Source: Chloroflexota bacterium
Lineage (GTDB): Bacteria > Chloroflexota > Dehalococcoidia > Lucifugimonadales > Lucifugimonadaceae
Direction: 5' to 3'
Length of the DNA: 42,877 nt
Assembly (NCBI GenBank): GCA_002730795.1
Contig: PCAX01000063.1
Coordinates: 1-42,877, forward strand
Below are positions 16,383 to 24,743 of the stretch, piece after piece. The notes beneath the pieces are model-generated. The model saw nothing but the letters and a program-made list of their open reading frames with translations. It was not told the origin of the DNA and searched no databases. Both the position numbers and the translations under genes were made by a program. Position 1 is the stretch's first letter; each line of letters opens with the position of its first letter.

Positions 16383-18059
16383 ATGAGCAAACTTACTGGA
16401 GCAGAATTTCTCGCAAAAACACTTAAAGGCTACGATGTAAGCCATTTCTTTTTTATGCCGGTGATCGTACCTGAATCTATTCCAGAAATGGAAAAATTAA
16501 ATATAAAACGAATTATGACTCATAGTGAAAAAGGTGCCGCATATATGGCTGACGCTTTTGGTCGTATAAGTAAAAAACCTGGGATTTGCGGTTCCCAATC
16601 GGTTGGGGCATTGAATCTTTCTGCAGGATTACAAGACGCCTACTTGGGATGCTCACCCGTGATTGCATTAACGGGTCGACTTCCTCAAAGTAAGCAATTC
16701 AGAAATGCTTATCAGGAAGTTGACCACATGAAACCTTTTGATGCGGTGACGAAATTTAACACGTTGGTAAACAGTGTAACTGAACTTCCAACTTTTTTAC
16801 GGCAAGCATTTCGGGAAGCTACTTCAGGTACTCCAGGACCTGTTCACTTGGATCTATGCGGTATAGCAGGGGGGGAAATTATGACTGGTGTCCTAGATAG
16901 CGAAATAGTTGTTGAAAAAGAATTTACAAAAACTCCCGCTTTTCGGCCCCAACCAGAATCACAGTTGGTTTTGAAAGCTCTTGATTCCTTAAAAAACTCC
17001 AAACGACCTATAATCATCGCAGGTGGTGGAGTGCGTAGCTCTAACGCGGGCGAGGAATTAACAAAAGTAGCGGAATTTTTACAAATTCCCGTCGCTACAT
17101 CCCTTAACGCCAAACAAACAATGCCATATAACCACCCATTAAACGTCGGGGTTTGCGGATCCTACTCCAGAAGTTGTTCAAACAAAGCTATTTCTATGGC
17201 AGATCTAGTTTTTTTTATCGGCAGTCACTCAGGAGGTCAAGTCACGAACGATTGGGAAATTCCCAGACAAGGTACCCGAATTATCCAAATCGATATCAAC
17301 CCTGATGAACTTGGTAGGTCGTATCCTTTAGAAGTTGGTATACAAGGAGACGTGAAAGCAACATTAACTAAAATGATAAAAATCCTACAAAGTGATGACG
17401 TCAAACGAAAACCAAATAAATGGACTTCTACCATCGAACGTTTAGTATCAGATTGGAAAGAAAGCGTTTTGGAAATCGAAAATTCAAGTGAAATCCCCAT
17501 ACGACCCGAACGTCTGTGTAAAGAACTTACCAATTTGCTCCCAAATGATTCCATTTTAGTCTCTGATACTGGTCACGCTGGTATATGGACAGGAACTATG
17601 ATGGATTTGAAATATTCCAGTCAAGATTACATACGTTGTGCTGGGTCTCTTGGATGGGGAATACCTGCAGCAATAGGTGCCAAATGTGCCGCCCCCGACA
17701 GAACGGTAGTTTGCTTTACAGGAGATGGTGGAACATGGTATCACTTGACAGAATTAGACACAGCTCTAAGATATGGGATCAAAACTATAACAGTGGTAAA
17801 CAATAATGCATCGTTAAATCAAGAACAGGCCCTGAACGAACGTAACTATGGAGGAAGAACCCCGGGGTCTGATGAACTTTGGATGTTAAGTGATTGCGAT
17901 TTCACTTCAGTAGCTAATGCGATGGGTTGTTTCGGAATAACAGTTAAAAATCCCTCCGAAATATCAAATGCATTTCAAATGGCCGTCGAATCTAAACTTC
18001 CCACTGTCATTGACGTAAAAACGGATATTGCCGGAATAGCACCAAAAGCTTGGAATTAA
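16383..18059 (+). CDS. Thiamine-pyrophosphate-dependent enzyme, acetolactate-synthase-like
   Basis: This 558-residue protein has the three domains of the POX/ALS family: an N-terminal pyrimidine-binding domain with the activating Glu49 (THSEKGAAYMADAF), a central nucleotide-like domain, and a C-terminal pyrophosphate domain with GDGG at 447-450 and NNN at 473-475. It could be an oxalyl-CoA-decarboxylase-, benzoylformate-decarboxylase- or acetolactate-synthase-like enzyme; no regulatory ALS subunit gene is nearby, which argues against a role in branched-chain amino acid synthesis. Its partners are catabolic: a divergent SDR and a convergent acetoacetate-decarboxylase-like gene only 5 bases past its end. 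Confidence 0.85.
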   Translation: MSKLTGAEFLAKTLKGYDVSHFFFMPVIVPESIPEMEKLNIKRIMTHSEKGAAYMADAFGRISKKPGICGSQSVGALNLSAGLQDAYLGCSPVIALTGRLPQSKQFRNAYQEVDHMKPFDAVTKFNTLVNSVTELPTFLRQAFREATSGTPGPVHLDLCGIAGGEIMTGVLDSEIVVEKEFTKTPAFRPQPESQLVLKALDSLKNSKRPIIIAGGGVRSSNAGEELTKVAEFLQIPVATSLNAKQTMPYNHPLNVGVCGSYSRSCSNKAISMADLVFFIGSHSGGQVTNDWEIPRQGTRIIQIDINPDELGRSYPLEVGIQGDVKATLTKMIKILQSDDVKRKPNKWTSTIERLVSDWKESVLEIENSSEIPIRPERLCKELTNLLPNDSILVSDTGHAGIWTGTMMDLKYSSQDYIRCAGSLGWGIPAAIGAKCAAPDRTVVCFTGDGGTWYHLTELDTALRYGIKTITVVNNNASLNQEQALNERNYGGRTPGSDELWMLSDCDFTSVANAMGCFGITVKNPSEISNAFQMAVESKLPTVIDVKTDIAGIAPKAWN

Positions 18060-18064
18060 AAAAC

Positions 18065-18904
18065 TCATTCTAAAATTTTCTGGTTTATTTGGCTGAGATC
18101 ATGATCTCCAATGGTTCTTTTTAGAGAACCAGAGGTATATTGCTTTATTTCAAGGTCCGCTAGGGTATTGATTATCGTATATTGGGTTGGCATATCTTCC
18201 CATCGGGCAACATTCCATTTAAAGTGACCGTTCCCAGTAAATTCCTCCAAAATTTTTCTGTTTGGATTATACGCCGGTGATATTACGGGGTATGCCACAT
18301 CCGGAGTTCCCCATTGACCTGTACGAGGAATATATTTGTAATGTAAAAGTCCATCGGGTTCAAAATCGCCCGGACCCGTAGGAAAAGGAGTTGTAATTGA
18401 TTTTAAACTGCTTACTTCGAGGTTAAGAAAGTTAAATCCCAACCAACTTGCAGAAATCGCTGCAAAATCGCTACTTATTCTTATTTCAGGAAGTTCACAA
18501 TATATTTTTGAGAAACCTAGTTCCTCGCGGCCAGTGATGATAGGATCCGCCAAATTTTCCCACAGAACAGTTAAAAATGGTCCATGAACCTTGTCTTTTT
18601 TTCCAGAAAATTCGGCATTTAATGTGACGCCTAGTACGTTGTATCCTCTACCTGCTAACCATTGAATTTCTTTCATGTAACTGGCAAAAATGGTTACGAT
18701 TGGATCACCGTAAAGATTGAAACCGGGAGGTAATAGTTTGCGGAGTTGGGCAGCGTTAGAAAGAAACGAAACAGAAACAGTAGTCGTTTTGTGGCTTATT
18801 TTTCCATTAAACTTCACCCCGTCAGGAGATTGCCTAGGGCCATAAGCTGGGCCAAAATGAGTAGGCATTCTATACATACGTTTCGGATCAAAACTGTATG
18901 ACAT
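18065..18904 (-). CDS. Acetoacetate-decarboxylase-like protein
   Basis: The protein is 279 residues from the ATG at 18904, which follows GGGGGA; a TTG one codon upstream is also in frame. The segment GRGYNVLGVTLNAEF followed by ITGREELGFSKIYCELPEIR matches the acetoacetate decarboxylase family, where the Lys after GREL.G.PK forms the Schiff base with the keto acid. Here that Lys is present (K133). The family also contains enzymes that are not decarboxylases, so the reaction is uncertain. It is the last gene of an operon with an enolase-superfamily gene and an SDR, consistent with decarboxylating a beta-keto acid made by the SDR. Confidence 0.8.
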   Translation of the reverse strand: MSYSFDPKRMYRMPTHFGPAYGPRQSPDGVKFNGKISHKTTTVSVSFLSNAAQLRKLLPPGFNLYGDPIVTIFASYMKEIQWLAGRGYNVLGVTLNAEFSGKKDKVHGPFLTVLWENLADPIITGREELGFSKIYCELPEIRISSDFAAISASWLGFNFLNLEVSSLKSITTPFPTGPGDFEPDGLLHYKYIPRTGQWGTPDVAYPVISPAYNPNRKILEEFTGNGHFKWNVARWEDMPTQYTIINTLADLEIKQYTSGSLKRTIGDHDLSQINQKILE

Positions 18905-18943
18905 CAAATTTCCCCCATTTTATAAATATTTCGTGTTTATATA

Positions 18944-19744
18944 TTATGAAATTATATTATCTACCACGCTTATCGGTGAAGCTGCCAATAAACCACCATC
19001 CACCGGAAGTACGATCCCGCTTACCCAACGTGCTTCATCACTAGCTAAGTATACAGATGCCCAAGCAATATCTTCTGCAACACCTTCTATACCTAGGGGG
19101 GATGCTTTTCTACGCAATTCCCTAAATTTATCGCTGTTATTTAAACTAAAAGGGGCATGCAATAAACCTGGAGCGATACAATTTACTCTAATATTTTGCC
19201 TTCCGTGATGCACAGCCATTGCTCTTGTAATGGAAATTACTCCGCCTTTTGAAGCCGTGTAGGGTATATTTTTAGTTTGTCCGGCTCTGATTCCGTCCAC
19301 AGATGAAACGTTTATAATAGAACCAGATCCATTTTTCGTCATTTCCGGGATGGCATATTTTGAAATAAAAACCATACTTTTTAAGTTTGTATCCAGCACA
19401 GTTGTCCAAAAGTTTTCCTCGATTTCAGTCACCATTCCAGGACCACCGATTGCTACGTTGTTCATTAGAATATCTATCTTTTCAAATATCTTAACAGCTT
19501 CAAAAACCAAGCTTTTGCAAATCTTTTCATTAGAAACATCTCCCTGAAAAATTTCACAAATTCCTCCCGATGAATCAATCATGGACTTGGTTTTTTTTGC
19601 GGCCTCCAAATTTTTGTCCACAATAAGCACTTTAGCACCTTCATCAGCGAACTTTATTGCAGTAGCTTGACCCACTCCAACCACTTCATCAAATCTTGAA
19701 CCAGCACCAGTGACTATAGCAACCTTTCCTAATAACCTCCTCAC
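18944..19744 (-). CDS. Short-chain dehydrogenase/reductase (SDR) with extended cofactor loop
   Basis: This 266-residue SDR starts at GTG, preceded by AAAGGA. The cofactor motif is TGAGSRFDEVVGVGQA, several residues longer than the standard TGxxxGxG; similar long versions occur in some SDR subgroups. The usual NNAG reads NNVAIG, catalytic Ser lies in NVSSVDGI, and YxxxK is YTASK. GIVLPVDGG ends the fold. It is the middle gene of the enolase-SDR-decarboxylase operon: 2 bases after the enolase-type gene and about 40 before the decarboxylase-like gene. It probably oxidises a hydroxy acid or its derivative; the substrate is unknown. Confidence 0.88.
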   Translation of the reverse strand: MRRLLGKVAIVTGAGSRFDEVVGVGQATAIKFADEGAKVLIVDKNLEAAKKTKSMIDSSGGICEIFQGDVSNEKICKSLVFEAVKIFEKIDILMNNVAIGGPGMVTEIEENFWTTVLDTNLKSMVFISKYAIPEMTKNGSGSIINVSSVDGIRAGQTKNIPYTASKGGVISITRAMAVHHGRQNIRVNCIAPGLLHAPFSLNNSDKFRELRRKASPLGIEGVAEDIAWASVYLASDEARWVSGIVLPVDGGLLAASPISVVDNIIS

Positions 19745-19746
19745 AA

Positions 19747-20853
19747 TTAATCCTTTCTTACAGTAGCTTTTTTTATTGTAAATTCTGAAAGCAAATTTAT
19801 GTCAGGTTCAGGGAGTCCATCGGTGAAGGGAGAGACTGTCATGTTTTTGGTTAATTCTATTTTGGGATAACCTAAATCCCGTTCATAAAATCGATCTGAA
19901 GGAAATAAATCCCCAGGGTAAGAAAAATTTGGTAATGTTGCTAATTCAACACAAATGGCCGACCCTACAGCACTTTCTAGCATGCCACCCACCCAAACGG
20001 GAATTCCTGATTTAAAACACATATCATGTATTTTTACCGAATTATATAAACCTCCGACCCTTCCTGGCTTGATGTTTACGTATTCACACGCGCCCATTTC
20101 AATAGCTTGTTCCATCCGTCTTATACTGTTTATACTTTCATCTAGGCAAACAGGAGTTTTTATAATGGCTGACAATTTTGAATGGTCCAGCAAGTCATCG
20201 TATCCAAGAGGTTGTTCTATAAATTCCAAGTTAAATTCGTCAAATTTTTCAAACAAGTCTACATCTCCTAAAGAATACCCAGAATTACAATCAATATGTA
20301 TCCTGATATTTGGAAATGCACTCCGAACTGTTTCCAACATTTCTACATCCCAACCCTTAGATACTTTAAGTTTGACCCTTGAAAACCCGTCGTCAACAGC
20401 CTTTTGTATGTTTCCTAAAAGCATATCGTAATCATCTTGAATGCCAAAGTCGGCTCCAGCTTCAACGTTATCGGTAACGCCACCCAGCATAATATGTAAT
20501 GGTATTCCAGTTATTTTACTCTGTAACGTCCACCATAAAATTTCAAGAGCTGCCTTGGCAAACTGGTTCCCTTTAAAAACATTTAATTGATCGTTAAATT
20601 GTTCTATTGTTTCGTACGTTTTTCCGACCATCAACGGAGCAAAATATTCAACAATATTTAAGAAAACTGAGTTTGCCGCTTCTGGGCTGTAAGTCGGCTT
20701 CTCTAACGGAGTAGATTCGGCCCAGGCAATGTGGTCTCCACTGTACCCTTTTACCAAAATCGAGTGAATAAAATAGTCAGTTCCATATGAAGTCCTCCAT
20801 GGGTATTTTAATGGCATAGAAACGTAAAAAATGTCAATTTGGTCTATTTGCAT
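19747..20853 (-). CDS. Enolase superfamily protein, MenC/N-acylamino-acid-racemase type
   Basis: This 368-residue enzyme shows the muconate-lactonizing/OSBS-NSAR active site: K161-x-K163 (VKLKVSK), metal ligands D188 (IDCNSGY), E213 (IEQP) and D238 (CLDES), and the opposite-face K262 (NIKPGRVGG). These numbers almost coincide with those of the classic N-acylamino-acid racemase. GGMLESAVG near 289-297 is the family's substrate-loop motif. It may be an o-succinylbenzoate synthase, an N-succinylamino-acid racemase or a related isomerase. No menaquinone genes are adjacent, and the operon with an SDR and a decarboxylase-like gene favours a catabolic role (inference). Confidence 0.88.
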   Translation of the reverse strand: MQIDQIDIFYVSMPLKYPWRTSYGTDYFIHSILVKGYSGDHIAWAESTPLEKPTYSPEAANSVFLNIVEYFAPLMVGKTYETIEQFNDQLNVFKGNQFAKAALEILWWTLQSKITGIPLHIMLGGVTDNVEAGADFGIQDDYDMLLGNIQKAVDDGFSRVKLKVSKGWDVEMLETVRSAFPNIRIHIDCNSGYSLGDVDLFEKFDEFNLEFIEQPLGYDDLLDHSKLSAIIKTPVCLDESINSIRRMEQAIEMGACEYVNIKPGRVGGLYNSVKIHDMCFKSGIPVWVGGMLESAVGSAICVELATLPNFSYPGDLFPSDRFYERDLGYPKIELTKNMTVSPFTDGLPEPDINLLSEFTIKKATVRKD

Positions 20854-20979
20854 GAATAAACTTTCATCACTAGTACAGTTTTATCAAATAAAGTTCTATC
20901 GGTTTTTGTTGCCCATAACTGTCGTGCAACTTCCAGCATACTTCCAAAAATATATACTTGAAATAATTAACGAACGAAA

Positions 20980-21726
20980 ATGATCACAAGGTTAAAAAAA
21001 ATATACAGGTTTATTAGGCATAAATCTGAATATATGTTTTTTGTTATTAGCAAAAAACCTACTATCACGGTAAGTATTAACGAGATATCAGCACGTTTTC
21101 ACGTAAATAGTTATGGAGAATATGTAAGGGTAAAATCGTTATCAGGGGAGCGGGAAATTCTTGAAAGCCTGCTATCGCAAATATTTCCCGGAGATATCAT
21201 CATGGACGTGGGAGCCAACATAGGTACACATACCATTCTTTTTTCCAAAAAGTCTGAACGCATTGGTGAGGTAATATCTATTGAACCCAACAGAAAATCA
21301 TCCGAAAGATTGAAGGAAAACATACTCCTAAACCAATTAGAAAATATTCAAATTTTCGATGGAGGATTAGGATCAACGGATGCAACGAAACTACTATTAG
21401 TCGGGGAAGAACCTTCGTACGGTAAAAGTCGTATATGGTCTACTGAAGATTCAAAATCTTCAACGGTAGAAATAAAGGTTACAAAGGGAGACAATTTAGT
21501 TTCACGATCACTATCAGCAATACCAAATGTTATTAAAATTGATGTTGAAGGATATGAAAAAGAAGTTATTCAAGGATTAAGGACAACTTTAGAGCACGCC
21601 GAATGCAGAGTAGTAATGTGCGAATATAACAGAATTCCAAATCCCGATCTCATCGTTGAAATGGGGTTTACCATTCTCAGTTCATCAAAAAGAGGAACTG
21701 ACACACATATCATTTACGTTAAATGA
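20980..21726 (+). CDS. FkbM family methyltransferase
   Basis: This 248-residue class I SAM-dependent methyltransferase has motif I IMDVGANIGTHTILFSK near residue 73, an acidic IEPN loop for SAM ribose near 98, and the FkbM signature IKIDVEGYEKEVIQGL near 186. FkbM enzymes O-methylate sugars, lipids or natural products. It is alone on the plus strand, diverging from the enolase operon, so its substrate cannot be inferred. A basic N-terminal stretch of about 25 residues may be amphipathic. Confidence 0.85.
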   Translation: MITRLKKIYRFIRHKSEYMFFVISKKPTITVSINEISARFHVNSYGEYVRVKSLSGEREILESLLSQIFPGDIIMDVGANIGTHTILFSKKSERIGEVISIEPNRKSSERLKENILLNQLENIQIFDGGLGSTDATKLLLVGEEPSYGKSRIWSTEDSKSSTVEIKVTKGDNLVSRSLSAIPNVIKIDVEGYEKEVIQGLRTTLEHAECRVVMCEYNRIPNPDLIVEMGFTILSSSKRGTDTHIIYVK

Positions 21727-21747
21727 AATAATTTGTGAAACTTTATT

Positions 21748-22470
21748 TTAATAAGTGGACTTATTACTACGAATTTGATCTTGTTTTTTTGCAGCCTCTC
21801 GAAGGGTATTAGGGGTTGCATTCGGCATACTCGCGGCTTTAATCATCGGGTACTCATACTCTTCCATTTCTTTTGCTAATTTTGGGAGAATCTTAGCGAC
21901 TTCAATTGGTATTTGTATGGCACCATGCTGATCGGATGCTATCAAATCTCCAGGTGAAACTGACATTCCACAAATATCAACGGTTGTATTCAGTGCTTCA
22001 ATGTGTACATATGCATGAGAAACCAAAATTTCTTTAGCTAAAAATTGAAATCCAAGTTTTCTAACTTCGTTTATGTCTCTAACTCCACCATCAGTTACAA
22101 CTCCTACAGCGCCCAAACCTTTCGCAATGTTTCCGTTAACCTCACCCCAAAAAGATCCAATGACGTTGGGGTAATCTCGATCTTTAACAACGATCATGCG
22201 CGGTTCAGGTATTGTCATTATGTATTCCCAATATTCATCTCTGGGAACAGGTTTTTCTCCACGATTTGCTGCAGCTATCTCGACCGTAGCAGCATATCCT
22301 ACACTTGTCCCAAATTCTGGATAGCAACACTTGATTTCTGGTTTAGTAAACCCTTCCGTCCATGGTCTTAATCCTTCAACAAGTTCTAGGCAGTTAGCAA
22401 TCGTTGGCACATCGAGCTTTTTTATTTCCGAAATCTGTTTTTTGTTCAGAAGAATTTTTTTTTCTCTCAA
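21748..22470 (-). CDS. RraA-like / HMG-aldolase family protein
   Basis: This 240-residue protein starts at TTG with a strong AGGAGAG five bases before it. The core GLGAVGVVTDGGVRDINEV carries the DGxxRD motif that binds substrate and Mg2+ in 4-hydroxy-4-methyl-2-oxoglutarate/oxaloacetate aldolases of this fold, and SVSPGDLIASDQHGAIQIP is the second conserved block. The family includes aldolases and decarboxylases of pyruvate-containing acids, plus the RNase E regulator RraA, which lacks that chemistry. With the motif intact, an aldolase or decarboxylase role is favoured. It is convergent with the FkbM gene, and a second paralogue lies about 5 kb away. Confidence 0.87.
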   Translation of the reverse strand: MREKKILLNKKQISEIKKLDVPTIANCLELVEGLRPWTEGFTKPEIKCCYPEFGTSVGYAATVEIAAANRGEKPVPRDEYWEYIMTIPEPRMIVVKDRDYPNVIGSFWGEVNGNIAKGLGAVGVVTDGGVRDINEVRKLGFQFLAKEILVSHAYVHIEALNTTVDICGMSVSPGDLIASDQHGAIQIPIEVAKILPKLAKEMEEYEYPMIKAASMPNATPNTLREAAKKQDQIRSNKSTY

Positions 22471-22766
22471 CGTGTCTCTCCTATCTTTTTTGCAATACTT
22501 GGATAATACAAAAACTTAACTTCTTATAGTCTAGTTACCGGCAACGTGTTTAATATTAATTCAGCAAAAATACTTCAGTTATTTCACCACACTATTCTAG
22601 CCAATTTCATCATATATTTTTATTATTATTTATATATAACACTTATATTAGATAGTAATAAATTTCAAAAGCGGTAACAAATCAATGCAGATTAACCATG
22701 GGAGTTAAGTAAATAATTATCGTGAAACACTTTTCAACCTGACGATAAAACGAAGTTTAAAACACA
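22471..22766. other. AT-rich divergent intergenic region
   Basis: This stretch of nearly 300 bases separates the leftward RraA-like gene from the rightward lipoprotein gene. It is extremely AT-rich around 22600-22660 (TATTATTATTTATATATAAC and similar). It should contain both promoters. No convincing gene, terminator or riboswitch was seen. Confidence 0.4.
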
Positions 22767-23528
22767 TTGCCAATTAAATATCCAACAATATTTTTATCTC
22801 TATCAATATTGATACTGGCGTTATTTATCGCCTGTGAATCTGAGTCTCCACCAGAAACACCAATTTCTACTGGTCTTTCTTCAGAATCAACAGAACCAAA
22901 AGATCCTTCGCCAGAACCTTTGCCAGAGAAGTACTTAAAAGCCACAATATCTGCATATGTTGAACAAACTGTCACTGCAAGACCTATTCCTGAGCCAGTT
23001 GAAATTATAAAAACAGTTATTGTAGAAAAAATAGTAGAAAAAACTATAGAAAAAACCGTTGTTATAGAAAAATTCGTTGAAGTTCCTGTTTCTGTGATAA
23101 TAACTGCTACACCAACCATTACACCCACGCCCGAAAACACACCTACTCCTACTCCGACCCAATATCCTACTCCTCTTCCAACACCCACAAGCACACCCAC
23201 TCCAACGAGTACTCCTATGCCCACATCTACTCCAACCCCTGAATTCACAATCAATCCAGGTCAAACCCCTAAATCGACCGCTGGAGCTAATTTAACTCTT
23301 GTGAATACAAGAGTCGTTCGATCGGATAACGTTAGCGATTTCTCTGATTTTGATGCGGAAGTTAGATGGGTTGATGGAGGAAATTGGGAGAGTTTACCTA
23401 TAGTGGCAGAGGACGGCAAAATTAATGCCTTCCACGTTTATTCCACAGTAGGAGTCCACCAAATCACTATTAAAGTCACTGTCGGAAATACGACTAAATT
23501 AATACAATTCAATGCCTTAATAAACTAG
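22767..23528 (+). CDS. Thr/Pro-rich lipoprotein
   Basis: This 253-residue protein starts at TTG (no ATG is available before the hydrophobic segment) and has a lipoprotein signal: FLSLSILILALFIAC with the lipobox Cys at residue 23. An acidic Ser/Pro linker follows. Next comes a Val-Glu-Lys repeat (about 74-110: IVEKIVEKTIEKTVVIEK), then a Thr-Pro-rich stalk (about 115-155), and a C-terminal domain of about 85 residues that looks like an immunoglobulin-type or Ig-like beta fold. The KxVEK repeat plus TPTPTP linker is common in Chloroflexota surface lipoproteins. Its role is unknown; the stalk probably projects the C-terminal domain from the membrane. Confidence 0.82.
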   Translation: MPIKYPTIFLSLSILILALFIACESESPPETPISTGLSSESTEPKDPSPEPLPEKYLKATISAYVEQTVTARPIPEPVEIIKTVIVEKIVEKTIEKTVVIEKFVEVPVSVIITATPTITPTPENTPTPTPTQYPTPLPTPTSTPTPTSTPMPTSTPTPEFTINPGQTPKSTAGANLTLVNTRVVRSDNVSDFSDFDAEVRWVDGGNWESLPIVAEDGKINAFHVYSTVGVHQITIKVTVGNTTKLIQFNALIN

Positions 23529-23557
23529 CAACCTAAAAACACATACATTCTTTTTAA

Positions 23558-23932
23558 TTAAGCAAGTTTCGACAGTTTGAATCCAAGGTATATTAAAAAT
23601 ATCCCAACAATGTTATTTGCTAAAATATTTAACACAAGCTTGGCCCAATCAAGTTGCGTTATGTAGATAGTATTGTCGAATGCGAAAGTACTAAATGTCG
23701 TGAAAGAACCCATGAATCCAACAAGTATGATTAGGCGCATATTCGAGTTAACTATTCCCTTGTCTTCAGATAACGCCCAAATCAATCCAAATAAGAAGGA
23801 CCCTAACATGTTGGCGACAAAAACGCCTATAGGAAAATTTACAACTGCATATTTATTAAAAAAGATAGAAATACCATAACGGGCTAGGGTTCCCAAAGAT
23901 CCGGCAACCATCAAGTATATAATCTTATCCAT
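23558..23932 (-). CDS. crcB: Fluoride exporter CrcB/Fluc
   Basis: This 124-residue protein has four membrane helices and the Fluc signatures: GSLGTLARYG near the N-terminus, the conserved Asn of FVANMLGSFLFG (N41), and GFMGSFTTFSTF (72-83), whose Phe residues line the fluoride pore. A single-gene CrcB acts as an antiparallel homodimer exporting fluoride. AAGGA lies eight bases before the ATG. Only 13 bases separate it from the upstream methyltransferase gene, so there is no room for its own fluoride riboswitch. It is the last gene of a minus-strand run. Confidence 0.95.
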   Translation of the reverse strand: MDKIIYLMVAGSLGTLARYGISIFFNKYAVVNFPIGVFVANMLGSFLFGLIWALSEDKGIVNSNMRLIILVGFMGSFTTFSTFAFDNTIYITQLDWAKLVLNILANNIVGIFLIYLGFKLSKLA

Positions 23933-23945
23933 TTAAATTCCTTTT

Positions 23946-24743
23946 CTAGGTTTTTGCGCATCGAGCAAGATAAACCGGCCAAGAAAATGAAAAATCTTTG
24001 CCTGTCTTACAAACGTTAAACTCCGACTTTATTTGTTCAGGTAACAAAAGCCACTCATCCCACATTTTTTTTACTTCATCTGTAGGTGTACCTGATCTTT
24101 TAACCCATTCACGGAACGTCATATCAACAGTAGTAAATCTTTCGTCTTGTACCACAAATCCAGTTTGAGATATTTCTTTTCTCCATTCACTAGGAGACGG
24201 GGCTCGAATGTGAGTGTTATCTCGGCGAAACTCCATTTCCTGGTGCCAATTCCTCATGAAAGGATTTTCACTAGTGGTAGTATCCGATAGAAGAAAAACA
24301 CCATCTGTTTTTAATACTCTATAAACTTCACCTAAAAACAAGTGGACAGAAGAAAAATGATGTGCAGCGGTTCTACAGGAAATTAAGTCCAAACTATTGT
24401 CAATAAACGACATCTGCATTGCGTCCACGTATCCAATCGATATATTGTCAATGGACTTTTTTTCTATGGAATTAGCAGCAGCGTGTAGCATGTTAGAAGT
24501 TATATCCGTCGCTATCATATCATCGCAAAGCTCAGCCAGGGCAAAGGCAGTAAATCCTGGACCTGTACCTATATCTGCTGCTGTTTGAAATTTCGAATCT
24601 TTGGCAAGTTCAATAATCAAATCAAGACTTGAACTTGATGAGTGAGCCACACTTGTAACATAATGTTCTGCTTGGGAATTGAATTGTTGACGAGTTTGTC
24701 TATTCACAACGTGTTTGTAAATTATACTACCGTCATTCAACAT
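23946..24743 (-). CDS. Class I SAM-dependent methyltransferase
   Basis: This 265-residue protein has motif I AADIGTGPGFTAFALAE near residue 55, an acidic ATDITSNML loop, and CRTAAHHFSSVHLFLGEVYRVLKTDGVFLLSD, the motif II-III region of UbiE/Methyltransf_11 enzymes. The C-terminal 80 residues include a WRKEISQTGF motif typical of the family. The substrate is unknown. The start codon overlaps the end of the double-cupin gene by 11 bases, so the two are translationally coupled and probably act on the same compound. CrcB follows 13 bases later. Confidence 0.87.
   Translation of the reverse strand: MLNDGSIIYKHVVNRQTRQQFNSQAEHYVTSVAHSSSSSLDLIIELAKDSKFQTAADIGTGPGFTAFALAELCDDMIATDITSNMLHAAANSIEKKSIDNISIGYVDAMQMSFIDNSLDLISCRTAAHHFSSVHLFLGEVYRVLKTDGVFLLSDTTTSENPFMRNWHQEMEFRRDNTHIRAPSPSEWRKEISQTGFVVQDERFTTVDMTFREWVKRSGTPTDEVKKMWDEWLLLPEQIKSEFNVCKTGKDFSFSWPVYLARCAKT

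Noticed and set aside
15396-20853. Menaquinone or branched-chain amino acid biosynthesis cluster
   Set aside because: The MenC-like and ALS-like genes lack menD/menB or ilvN/ilvC neighbours; the context is catabolic.
22757-23254. 165-codon minus-strand ORF rich in Gly-Val
   Set aside because: It is the antisense of the Thr-Pro codons of the lipoprotein; the GV repeats mirror TP repeats and there is no ribosome binding site.
23933-23945. Fluoride riboswitch upstream of crcB
   Set aside because: Only 13 bases lie between the methyltransferase stop and the crcB start; no room for a riboswitch.
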